Of a DNA stretch of 58,364 nucleotides, positions 51,299 through 58,364 are shown piece by piece. The position numbers and the translations under genes are program-made. The notes under the pieces are model-generated. The model saw nothing but the letters and a program-made list of their open reading frames with translations. It was not told the origin of the DNA and searched no databases. How positions within the stretch are numbered: the stretch's first letter is position 1; every line of letters begins with the position of its first letter. Origin of the DNA: an uncultured Clostridia bacterium (lineage in GTDB: Bacteria > Bacillota > Clostridia > Peptostreptococcales > Anaerovoracaceae); the NCBI GenBank assembly GCA_934278925.1, contig CAKQWJ010000015.1, positions 1-58,364 of the forward strand, read 5' to 3'.

Positions 51299-52333
51299 GT
51301 GAAAAAGAAAAAAGAAGAGATCACCATCCGTTCCAGCGCGGCGGAATATTTGACCTATGTTGCCTCTGTGGGCGACCAACAGGACAGCATTGAAATGCGC
51401 TATGAGGATGAGAATATATGGCTGACGCAGAAGATGATGGCCACGTTGTACGATGTGGATGTTCGCACCATAAATTATCATGTAAAAAAAATCTTTAGTG
51501 ATAGCGAATTACAAGAGGATTCAGTTATCCGAAAATTTCGGATAACTGCCACTGACGGAAAAAGCTACAGCACAAATCACTATTCCTTAGAGATGATCAT
51601 TGCAGTTGGTTTTAAGGTCAATTCTGAGCGTGCGGTGCAGTTTCGTAAATGGGTAAATCAGATTGCTAAGGATTACACCATCAAAGGCTGGGTTATGGAC
51701 GATGAACGACTGAAACGAGGGACGTATCTGACCGAAAAGTACTTCGATGAACAGTTAGAACGCATCCGCGAGATTCGTGCTAGCGAAAGGAAGTTCTACC
51801 AGAAGATAACCGATCTCTATGCTACCGCCATCGATTACGATAAGAATTCTGCAACCACCAGAAGATTCTACGCAACCGTTCAGAATAAAATGCACTACGC
51901 GGTGCATGGACATACGGCAGCGGAGCTGATTGTAGAAAGAGCAGATCACGAAAAAGAACATATGGGCTTAACAACCTGGGCAGATGCTCCGGAAGGGAAG
52001 ATTAAGAAAAGCGATGTTACGGTTGCTAAGAACTATTTGAGTCAAGATGAAATGAAACAGCTGAATCGTATGGTAACGGCATATCTGGATTTCGCTGAAA
52101 GCATGACACTGCGACACATCCCTCTTACGATGCAGGACTGGGAAAAAAGACTTAATAGCTTCATTGAAATGTTTGATTACGGCATATTACAGGATGCTGG
52201 GAAAGTAACGGCTGAAATTGCAAAACTTCATGCCGAAACCGAATTTGAAAAGTACCGTGTGATTCAGGACAGACTGTTCATGTCTGACTTTGACCGGTAC
52301 ATGCTGGAGCTGGAAGAGAATGTGAAGAAATGA
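51299..52333 (+). CDS. Full-length RhuM-family protein (virulence RhuM), copy 3
   Basis: The 344-aa protein is the only intact copy. The N-terminal Bro/KilA-like DNA-binding region contains 'ENIWLTQKMMATLYDVDVRT', 'VIRKFRITATDGKSYSTNHY' and 'SLEMIIAVGFKVNSERAVQF'. A central coiled coil and the C-terminal 'MHYAVHGHTAAELIVERADH' domain follow, with a Fic-like or cell-cycle-type HGHTA sequence. RhuM homologues occur on pathogenicity and defence islands; the molecular function is unknown. GTG 51299 follows AGGGGGATTCC. A perfect palindrome lies inside at 51522-51548. Confidence 0.85.
   Translation: MKKKKEEITIRSSAAEYLTYVASVGDQQDSIEMRYEDENIWLTQKMMATLYDVDVRTINYHVKKIFSDSELQEDSVIRKFRITATDGKSYSTNHYSLEMIIAVGFKVNSERAVQFRKWVNQIAKDYTIKGWVMDDERLKRGTYLTEKYFDEQLERIREIRASERKFYQKITDLYATAIDYDKNSATTRRFYATVQNKMHYAVHGHTAAELIVERADHEKEHMGLTTWADAPEGKIKKSDVTVAKNYLSQDEMKQLNRMVTAYLDFAESMTLRHIPLTMQDWEKRLNSFIEMFDYGILQDAGKVTAEIAKLHAETEFEKYRVIQDRLFMSDFDRYMLELEENVKK
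51522..51548 (+). repeat. Intragenic perfect palindrome, RhuM copy 3
   Basis: Left arm CAGTTATCCGAAA, one central A, exact complement. It occupies the same codons as in copies 1 and 2 (V/T-IR-K/N-FRI) although the sequence has diverged. Confidence 0.95.
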
Positions 52334-52359
52334 TTTTTAACTGATGGAGGTGACTTCGG

Positions 52360-53373
52360 ATGCCGTTTCAGATTATCCGAAACGATATTACAAAAGTAAA
52401 AGCAGATGCCATCGTGAACACGGCGAATCCGGATGTTGCCGTTGGCAGAGGCACGGATTGTGCGATTTATCATGCCGCCGGCAGAGATCGGTTGCTGGCG
52501 GAGCGTAAGAAAATCGGTATCATGCGTCCGGGTCAAGCGGCCCATACACCTGCTTTTAACCTGGACGCAAAATATATAATCCATACTGTCGGACCGGCAT
52601 GGATCGATGGCAATCACGATGAGCGGGAGATTCTTCATTCTTGTTATGAGAAATCGCTGAACCTGGCAGCAGAGCTTTCCTGCAGGAGCATCGCATTCCC
52701 GCTGATTGCCACGGGGAGCTACGGGTTCCCGAAAGATGAGGCGCTGCAGATTGCTTTGGCGGAGATCGACAAATTCCTTCTGTCTCATGAGATGGAGGTT
52801 ATCCTGGTCGTGCTGGGCCGGAAGGCGTTCGAGCTGTCCGAGAAGCTGGTGGGGGATATTGAAGAGTACATCGATGAGCACCGCATAGCCGAGCTTCATG
52901 AAGCGGAATACGGAATTTGGTACGGAAGCGAGCGGTGGGGGCGGCCGGAGCAAAATAAAGCCTCCGCGATTCTGGGTGCACCGTTGTTTCCGGACGTTAC
53001 CGGAATGAGCCTGGACGAAGTTCTGGAGAGTTCCGAGGATACTTTTCAGCAAAGGCTGTTCAAGCTGATTGAAGAGAGCGGCATGGACGATGTCACCGTC
53101 TATAAAAAGGCGAACATCGATCGAAAGGTGTTTTCCAGGATCAGATGTAAGGAAGACTACAAGCCGACGAAAAAAACAGCGGTGGCATTTGCAATAGCGC
53201 TTCAGCTGGATATGCCGGCGATGCTGGATCTCCTGTCAAGGGCAGGGATTGCATTCTCTCCCAGCAGCAAGTTTGACCTGATCATCACCTATTTCGTCAC
53301 GAACAAAGTGTACGATATTTATGAGATAAACGCTGCATTGTTTAAATACGGGCAGCCGATTCTGGGGGAGTGA
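52360..53373 (+). CDS. Macro-domain ADP-ribose-binding protein with C-terminal HTH-like part
   Basis: The 337-aa protein has an N-terminal macro domain (residues 1-150): 'IIRNDITKVKADAIVNTANP', 'KYIIHTVGPAW' and 'SIAFPLIATGSYGFPKDEAL'. It would bind or hydrolyse ADP-ribose derivatives. The C-terminal half (about 215-337) contains an HTH-like segment ('VTVYKKANIDRKVFSRIRCK', then 'KTAVAFAIALQLDMPAMLDL'), so it could regulate transcription in response to ADP-ribose. TGGAGGTGAC precedes the ATG. The ADP-ribosylglycohydrolase follows after a terminator, a functional pairing. Confidence 0.88.
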   Translation: MPFQIIRNDITKVKADAIVNTANPDVAVGRGTDCAIYHAAGRDRLLAERKKIGIMRPGQAAHTPAFNLDAKYIIHTVGPAWIDGNHDEREILHSCYEKSLNLAAELSCRSIAFPLIATGSYGFPKDEALQIALAEIDKFLLSHEMEVILVVLGRKAFELSEKLVGDIEEYIDEHRIAELHEAEYGIWYGSERWGRPEQNKASAILGAPLFPDVTGMSLDEVLESSEDTFQQRLFKLIEESGMDDVTVYKKANIDRKVFSRIRCKEDYKPTKKTAVAFAIALQLDMPAMLDLLSRAGIAFSPSSKFDLIITYFVTNKVYDIYEINAALFKYGQPILGE

Positions 53374-53379
53374 CTTCGG

Positions 53380-53419
53380 GGAGTGGAATTTGTCGCATGA
53401 CAAACGACCACTCCTTTTT
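53380..53419 (+). terminator. Terminator after the macro gene
   Basis: GGAGTGG ... CCACTCC with an inner TTTGTC-GCAT-GACAAA stem, followed by T5. Confidence 0.85.
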
Positions 53420-53469
53420 CCTATTCTGATATACTTGCAGCATCAAGAGTTCGAAGGAGGATTCAATAT

Positions 53470-54276
53470 ATGTATGGAGCAATTTTAGGGGACATGATTG
53501 GTGCACCCTACGAGTTTGACAGGGGAAATAAAACAAAAGATTTCGAGATGTTCAATGACCGGGTGAGTTTCACGGATGATTCCGTAATGACGATTGCGGT
53601 GGCGGATGCGCTGATGCGCATTTCAAATGATGCCGACGATGATGATGTGAAAACGGCAGTCATTCAGTCTATGCAGAAATGGGGAAGGACGTATCCCCGG
53701 GCCGGTTATGGACAGAGATTTTTCTTTTGGCTGGGCAAGAAAAACCCACAGCCATACGGCAGTTGGGGGAATGGATCGGCAATGAGGGTCTCATCGGTGG
53801 GCTGGTTGTATAACAGTCTGGAAGAGACCCGAAGATATGCAAGGCTGACCGCAGAAGTTACTCATAATCATCCGGAAGGCATAAAGGGCGCGGACGCAGT
53901 GGCATCGGCTATTTTTATGGCGCGAAACGGGGCTTCCAAGGAGGAGATAAAGAAATATATCATTCAGGAATTTGATTATGATCTTTCCAGAACCTGCGAC
54001 GAAATCAGACCGGGATATTACCATGTAGAGTCATGTCAGGAAACGGTGCCGGAAGCATTGACGGCTTTCATGGAAGGGGCGGATTTTGAGGATGTAGTCC
54101 GGACGGCGGTGTCTTTGGGCGGTGACTGCGATACCTTAACCTGTATTGCCGCGAGCATTGCGGAAGCATTCTACGGCCTCCCGGATAATATGAAGGATGA
54201 ATGCCGGAAGCGGCTGCCGAAAGATATGCTCGGGATTCTGGATCGATTTGATGAACGGAGGAGTGATAGAAGATGA
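53470..54276 (+). CDS. ADP-ribosylglycohydrolase family protein
   Basis: The 268-aa protein has the two-metal DraG fold: 'GAILGDMIGAPYEFDRGNKT', 'VSFTDDSVMTIAVADALM' with the metal-ligand TDDS, and the C-terminal 'AVSLGGDCDTLTCIAASIAE' with GGDCDT. It removes ADP-ribose from proteins or small molecules. CGAAGGAGG precedes the ATG. It overlaps the next gene by 4 nt (ATGA). With the neighbouring macro protein it forms an ADP-ribose-processing pair, and the broken tri-domain gene at 20927 shows an older copy of the same functions. Confidence 0.92.
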   Translation: MYGAILGDMIGAPYEFDRGNKTKDFEMFNDRVSFTDDSVMTIAVADALMRISNDADDDDVKTAVIQSMQKWGRTYPRAGYGQRFFFWLGKKNPQPYGSWGNGSAMRVSSVGWLYNSLEETRRYARLTAEVTHNHPEGIKGADAVASAIFMARNGASKEEIKKYIIQEFDYDLSRTCDEIRPGYYHVESCQETVPEALTAFMEGADFEDVVRTAVSLGGDCDTLTCIAASIAEAFYGLPDNMKDECRKRLPKDMLGILDRFDERRSDRR

Positions 54277-54977
54277 AAAAGTTTGCATTGAGAAACTTGG
54301 TTTTACTGATGTGTTTGACGATGGCGATATCCTTTACGGGATGCGCCTCTGAGGCCAAAAAGGCGATGGATGAGAGTGTGGATTCGGCAAACGAATTGCT
54401 GGAGAAAGATGCGAAACCATTTGATGCGGAAACTGAAACGGCGCTTGAAAAGGCGGTGAAAACCAGCGAAGAGGCAAAAAATGACGATGCGTATAAGCAA
54501 GTGAAAAAGGACATCGATAAAGCGATCAAAGCCTATCAAGACAGCATAAAGCAGCAAAAACAGGTGACCGAGCCAAAAGAAAAATTCCTGGTTGAGAGAG
54601 CGAAGACCGTCAAAAGTGTTACAGCGGTGGAAGCGGCTACAGAAAAAACAGATGCGAATACACTCATGAATAAGAAAGGCGGGTATTACGCATATGTGGC
54701 GATGAAATCATCCATGATTGACGACAGCTATGATGAGGGAGAGTCTCCGGTAGAAGCCGGCACGGAAGGCGGCGCGGTAATCGAGGCATTCCACACTGTT
54801 AAGGATGCAAAAGCGCGGGATGCGTATCTTTCCGGATTTGATGGAGCGGGCATGCTTTCGCCGGGTTCCCACAGAGTGGTAGGAACACTTGTGATCAGAA
54901 CATCCGACGAGCTTTCGGCTTCGGATCAGAAAAAACTGGAGAATCGCATTGTTGACGCGCTTATCAAACTGGAATAA
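54273..54977 (+). CDS. Putative lipoprotein with repetitive helical N-terminus
   Basis: The 234-aa protein has a lipoprotein signal 'NLVLLMCLTMAISFTGCASE' with the lipobox Cys at about residue 25, a Lys/Glu-rich helical segment (about 30-110) and a more structured C-terminal part ('YYAYVAMKSSMIDDSYDEGE', 'GMLSPGSHRVVGTLVIRTSD'). It would be displayed on the outer membrane face. It is translationally coupled to the ADP-ribosylglycohydrolase (ATGA overlap), yet an extracellular partner for a cytosolic enzyme is unexpected. Function is unknown. Confidence 0.82.
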   Translation: MKKFALRNLVLLMCLTMAISFTGCASEAKKAMDESVDSANELLEKDAKPFDAETETALEKAVKTSEEAKNDDAYKQVKKDIDKAIKAYQDSIKQQKQVTEPKEKFLVERAKTVKSVTAVEAATEKTDANTLMNKKGGYYAYVAMKSSMIDDSYDEGESPVEAGTEGGAVIEAFHTVKDAKARDAYLSGFDGAGMLSPGSHRVVGTLVIRTSDELSASDQKKLENRIVDALIKLE

Positions 54978-55006
54978 GTGATGAGTCGGAGATTCATGGA
55001 GCAGGA

Positions 55007-55034
55007 AAGGCATCTCTTCGGAGGTGCTTTTTTT
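55007..55034 (+). terminator. Terminator after the lipoprotein gene
   Basis: GCATCTC-TTCG-GAGGTGC followed by T7. Confidence 0.88.
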
Positions 55035-55073
55035 CGTAGGTAAATTTCCTTGCGGAAATTATGATGAGGGGAA

Positions 55074-55162
55074 GTGATGCACGGAGGCCGATGGGAGACT
55101 GCCGTGCATCACCTTATAGCAGAAAAGATAGCGCCAGGCATGCCCGGCCGTGCTTGCCTGGC
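55074..55162 (+). repeat. Two consecutive perfect hairpins
   Basis: GTGATGCACGG (55074-55084) with CCGTGCATCAC (55102-55112), and GCCAGGCA (about 55133) with TGCCTGGC (ending about 55162). They directly precede repeat copy C. No gene is visible here. Confidence 0.65.
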
Positions 55163-55171
55163 AATGCTCCA

Positions 55172-55473
55172 TTGTGAAGTTGGTGTGAAGTGTTATGCAT
55201 TTCCGCCCAATAAGGCCTCTTTTGCACAACATTTTCCTGCTGCAGGCAAATCCATGCGAATGATTAGAGAAAAATACATGCAGCGACTCTTCTTATATTA
55301 GAAATTATCAAAAATCCAGCGAAATCAGTTCGTAAATTCGCTTGAAAAATCCTCTATAGCAAGTTTCCTCATCGGTTCACTTCAAATTGTTGTGCAAAAG
55401 GCAGGTTGAAAGGCCAATCTGCACAACTTTTCACACCAACTTCACAAACGACCCGGCGAACCACTCTAATTAC
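55172..55473 (+). repeat. Interspersed intergenic repeat, copy C
   Basis: The left end is TTGTGAAGTTGGTGTGAAG and TGTTATGCATTTCCG, then GCACAACATTTTCC; the right end TTTTCACACCAACTTCACAA (55428-55447) is the near-exact complement of the left end, followed by CTCTAAT. It is the best-preserved copy and no gene is present. The remaining gap to 55720 carries a TATAAT (55602-55607) and the short tandem repeat listed next. Confidence 0.8.
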
Positions 55474-55612
55474 CGGTCCGTGCTCTTCAAATCCGCGTTC
55501 TTCAAAGTCAAAGGTGAAGAACTTCAAAATAACCGATTTTTACACCGATTTGATATAAACATTAACCAAATCGGATAGTACGGAAGTCCCGGGAATGCTA
55601 CTATAATTGTGC

Positions 55613-55655
55613 GGAAGCAATCACCGGAGACAATCAACCGGAAGCAATCCACCGG
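55613..55655 (+). repeat. Short degenerate tandem repeat
   Basis: Three imperfect 13-14-nt units, GGAAGCAATCACC, GGAGACAATCAACC and GGAAGCAATCCACC, in the leader of the HD-domain gene. Confidence 0.6.
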
Positions 55656-55720
55656 ATACGAACATCTCGGAAATAAGCCGTCGGATCGGCCCCGCAGATT
55701 ATGAAAAGGAGCAAGCGCAT

Positions 55721-56377
55721 TTGAAATATAAGGACATCACGAAGAATAAGGAAATCAACGCATATTTGGAGAAGGGGAACGCCAACTTGGGACAGTTGGG
55801 TTTTACGGATCACTCTCAGGCCCACTGCGTGCAGGTGGCTCAGCAGGCGGGAAAAATTCTGCAGCGGTTCGGCTACTCCCAGCGGGAAATCGAGCTGGTG
55901 AAAATCGCCGGGTACATGCACGATATCGGGAATGCGATTAACCGGACCCATCATGCGGAGTACGGGGCGCTTCTGGCCAACGACCTGCTGAAGGATACGG
56001 ACATGTCCATCGAAGATCGGGTCACCGTAATTTCCGCCATCGGCAACCACGATGAATCCACGGGGGACCCGGAGGACGTGATATCGGCAGCGCTCATCAT
56101 CGCCGACAAAACCGACGTGCGGCGGAGCAGGGTACGCCAGAAGGAGAAGTCCACCTTTGATATCCACGACCGCGTCAATTATGCCGTGACGGAATCGAAG
56201 CTGAAGATTGCCAAGGACAAATCCGTCATTGCGCTGAACCTTCAGATTGACGAGAACATCTGCTCCATGTACGATTACTTTGAAATCTTTCTGGAGCGTA
56301 TGATGCTTTGCCGCAAATCCGCAGAGGTTCTGGGAACCACGTTTAAACTGACGGTTAACGGCCGTAAAGTTCTTTAA
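55721..56377 (+). CDS. HD-domain phosphohydrolase
   Basis: The 218-aa protein has the HD metal-binding motifs: His in 'FTDHSQAHCVQVAQQAGKIL', the HD pair in 'IAGYMHDIGNAINRTHHAEY' and a downstream Asp in 'ALIIADKTDVRRSRVRQKEK'. It probably hydrolyses nucleotides or cyclic dinucleotides in the cytosol; the substrate is not inferable. I chose TTG 55721 because AAAAGGAG lies 9 nt upstream; the open frame before it has no site. A bidirectional terminator follows. Composition returns to the core-like GC-rich pattern. Confidence 0.87.
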   Translation: MKYKDITKNKEINAYLEKGNANLGQLGFTDHSQAHCVQVAQQAGKILQRFGYSQREIELVKIAGYMHDIGNAINRTHHAEYGALLANDLLKDTDMSIEDRVTVISAIGNHDESTGDPEDVISAALIIADKTDVRRSRVRQKEKSTFDIHDRVNYAVTESKLKIAKDKSVIALNLQIDENICSMYDYFEIFLERMMLCRKSAEVLGTTFKLTVNGRKVL

Positions 56378-56391
56378 TAGTTTTTGATGAT

Positions 56392-56443
56392 CGTAAAAAG
56401 AGGTGTCTTCGGTCCCACGCGACCGGAGAGGCCTCTTTTTACG
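56392..56443 (+). terminator. Bidirectional terminator
   Basis: CGTAAAAAGAGG ... CCTCTTTTTACG, 12-bp perfect outer stem with an inner CGGTC / GACCG stem. Confidence 0.88.
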
Positions 56444-56629
56444 TGCCCCTTTCGTGATGGATTCTTTGCATAATCCCACACATAGAACCGACATACGTTC
56501 ACTCAACGTACAAAAGGAAATGATAAAATTTACAAATAAATGTATATAGTTGCATTTTTATATAGGTTTGGGAGTCCAATTACGTCATTGCTTTTGCCGG
56601 TGCGATGCACCCGACAAGGAGATGAGATT

Positions 56630-57772
56630 ATGATTCAACTGATAGATGTAACGAAAGCGTTTAAGAACAACGTGGTTCTGGACGGAATTTCCATGGATTT
56701 TCGGGAAGGGGAGCTGACGGTGCTGATCGGTCCCAGCGGCTGCGGGAAGACGACCACATTGAAGATGATCAACCGGCTGATTACCGCCAGCAGCGGCAGG
56801 ATTCTCATCGATGGAGAGGATATCGAATCCATCGACAAGGTAAAGTTGCGCCGCAACATGGGATACGTAATTCAGCAGGGCGGGCTGTTTCCCCATATGA
56901 CCATCCGCCAGAATATCGAAATCATCGAGAAGCTGGAAGGAAAGGATGAATACAAGATCCTGAAGAACACGGAGCGGCTGATGGAGATGGTGGATATGGA
57001 CGCGGAAAAATTCCTGGACCGATATCCCAGCGAGCTGTCCGGCGGGCAGCAGCAGCGAATCGGCGTCATCCGTGCCCTGGCCAACGACCCGGATTACGTG
57101 CTTCTGGATGAGCCCTTTTCTGCCCTGGATCCGCTGACCAGAAGTTCCTTGCAGGATGAGCTGTCCGATCTCCATCGGAAGATGGGAAAGACCATGATTT
57201 TCGTCACCCACGATATGGACGAGGCAATCAAAATCGCGGACCGAATCTGCATCATGAAGGACGGCCGCATTCTGCAGTACGATACGCCGGAAGAAATTCT
57301 GCGGCGTCCGGCGAATGATTTTGTGGCAAATTTCGTGGGGGCGAACCGAATCTGGGGATCCCCGAAGTACATTCGGGTGGAAGATTTTATGATCCGCCAT
57401 CCGGTGACCTGCGATGCCTCCCTTTCCGCGGAGCGCTGCATCACCAAGCTGACGATGCGGCACGTGGATACGTTACTGGTAACCGGAAAAGAAGGGCAGC
57501 TGCTGGGCATCGTGAACCGGAAATCCCTGTACGCCAACCACCGGCCGGATACGCCGGCGGGGGAGATTATGCTTCCGCCGAAGTGCACGGCCCATCCGGA
57601 AGACAGCATTCTGGACGTGCTGAAGATGATTGACCGGACGGACGCCGGCAACGTGCCGGTGGTGGATGCCCTGGGCAGGGTCGTGGGGCTCCTGACCAAC
57701 AGTAATCTGGTTTCGACGCTGAGCCGCCAGTATCTGGAGGATATGACGGAGGAGGTGCGTGGCAATGATTAA
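56630..57772 (+). CDS. opuCA: OpuC-type osmoprotectant ABC transporter ATP-binding protein
   Basis: The 380-aa protein has Walker A 'VLIGPSGCGKTTTLKMINRL', signature 'LSGGQQQRIGVIRALAND', Walker B 'VLLDEPFSALDPL' and, in the last about 130 residues, two CBS domains ('VTCDASLSAERCITKLTMRH', 'DRTDAGNVPVVDALGRVVGL'). CBS domains sense ionic strength in glycine betaine/carnitine/choline importers. I chose ATG 56630, with ACAAGGAGATG upstream. The permease gene overlaps its end by 14 nt, so they form one operon. Confidence 0.93.
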   Translation: MIQLIDVTKAFKNNVVLDGISMDFREGELTVLIGPSGCGKTTTLKMINRLITASSGRILIDGEDIESIDKVKLRRNMGYVIQQGGLFPHMTIRQNIEIIEKLEGKDEYKILKNTERLMEMVDMDAEKFLDRYPSELSGGQQQRIGVIRALANDPDYVLLDEPFSALDPLTRSSLQDELSDLHRKMGKTMIFVTHDMDEAIKIADRICIMKDGRILQYDTPEEILRRPANDFVANFVGANRIWGSPKYIRVEDFMIRHPVTCDASLSAERCITKLTMRHVDTLLVTGKEGQLLGIVNRKSLYANHRPDTPAGEIMLPPKCTAHPEDSILDVLKMIDRTDAGNVPVVDALGRVVGLLTNSNLVSTLSRQYLEDMTEEVRGND

Positions 57773-58325
57773 GATGTTCGAATATTTCGGGGCCCATTCG
57801 TCTCAAATCTGGAAGTTAACGTTAGAGCATATTGAAATGACCGCAATTGCGGTGTGCATCGCCGTCCTGATCGGCGTACCGTTAGGCATCCTGATCAGCT
57901 ATGTGCGGAAGCTGGACAAGCCGGTGCTGGGTCTGGCCAACGTGGTGCAGGCGATTCCGAGTATGGCCCTGCTGGGCCTGGCAATTCCGCTGCTGGGAAT
58001 CGGCGTACTGCCGGCCATCGTGATGGTCATCATCTACTCGCTGCTGCCAATCGTGAAGAACACCTATACCGGAATTTCCGGAATCGACCCTCTGATGGTG
58101 GAGGCGGCCAACGGAATCGGGCTGACGCCGCGACAGGTTCTCACTAAAGTGAAAATTCCGATGGCGCTGCCGGTGATTATGGCCGGCGTGCGGATTTCGG
58201 CAGTGACCGCAGTGGGCCTTATGACCATGGCGGCATTTATCGGAGCCGGTGGCCTGGGATATCTTGTTTTTGCGGGAATCCGAACCACCGCAAATTGCAA
58301 TAACAAGTTGAACATTGATAACTAA
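57759..58325 (+). pseudogene. opuCB: OpuC-type permease, 3' end replaced by foreign sequence
   Basis: The first about 177 residues are a typical osmoprotectant permease ('TLEHIEMTAIAVCIAVLIGV', 'VVQAIPSMALLGLAIPLLGI', the EAA-type loop 'GIDPLMVEAANGIGLTPRQV', 'AAFIGAGGLGYLVFAGIRTT'). After codon RTT (about 58290) the native end, including the last membrane helix, is replaced by AT-rich sequence giving NCNNKLNIDN and a stop. An insertion probably begins here, and the permease may be inactive. The final 40 bases carry a TTTGGAGGA site before ATG 58360, likely the first gene of the inserted element. Confidence 0.8.
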
Positions 58326-58364
58326 ATAATCCATAAGGTAGAAAGGTAGATTTGGAGGAATGCT

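Overview
The window looks like a chromosomal segment of an anaerobic Bacillota (class Clostridia; I cannot name the genus). The evidence is strong AGGAGG ribosome sites, frequent GTG and TTG starts, a selenocysteine operon, the murB-rapZ-whiA block, an EFR1-type ferredoxin and an OpuC-type osmolyte transporter. No rRNA, intact tRNA or CRISPR array is visible.

Region 1 (1-6114) is the right end of a prophage: the end of a tail or baseplate gene, small regulators, a HicAB toxin-antitoxin pair, a holin, two consecutive cell-wall lysins, two tiny hydrophobic peptides and an Abi_2 (HEPN) abortive-infection gene. The element ends exactly in the 3' end of a tRNA with an 8-nt acceptor strand plus G-CCA, the layout of tRNA-Sec. 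The phage therefore appears to sit in selC and to separate it from selA-selB.

Region 2 (6115-17319) is core chromosome. Two intergenic repeats come first, then selA-selB, a lipoprotein, an AI-2E-family permease, murB, a PHP hydrolase, rapZ, whiA and an rlmD-like rRNA methyltransferase, all on the plus strand and mostly overlapping or nearly so.

Region 3 (about 17.4-55.5 kb) is an accessory, defence-rich island. It holds a GTPase with a DUF697-like tail, a Schlafen/AlbA-type regulator, the wreck of a three-domain ADP-ribose hydrolase, a Phd/ParE pair, a redox cassette (cupin, HxlR, EFR1), a complete type 1 BREX operon (brxA-brxB-brxC-pglX-pglZ-brxL) and a GmrSD-type restriction protein. After these come an EcsC-McrB(EVE)-McrC operon, four RhuM-family genes or fragments, a GNAT acetyltransferase, and a macro-domain protein next to an ADP-ribosylglycohydrolase. 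IS21- and IS3-type remnants and a 60-bp direct repeat show repeated insertion and recombination. Two same-orientation copies of one intergenic repeat (about 19.0 and 55.2 kb) bracket most of the island.

Region 4 (55.7-58.4 kb) returns to core-like genes: an HD phosphohydrolase and an OpuC-type ATPase and permease. The permease reading frame is cut by AT-rich foreign-looking sequence at the right edge, so another element probably begins there.

Observations most worth following: a perfect palindrome inside the coding sequence of all three RhuM paralogues, kept perfect by paired substitutions; selC used as the prophage attachment site; a three-domain ADP-ribose hydrolase in which every domain carries its own internal deletion; EcsC as first gene of an EVE-McrBC operon; and an AT-rich recognition segment inside pglX that suggests specificity exchange.
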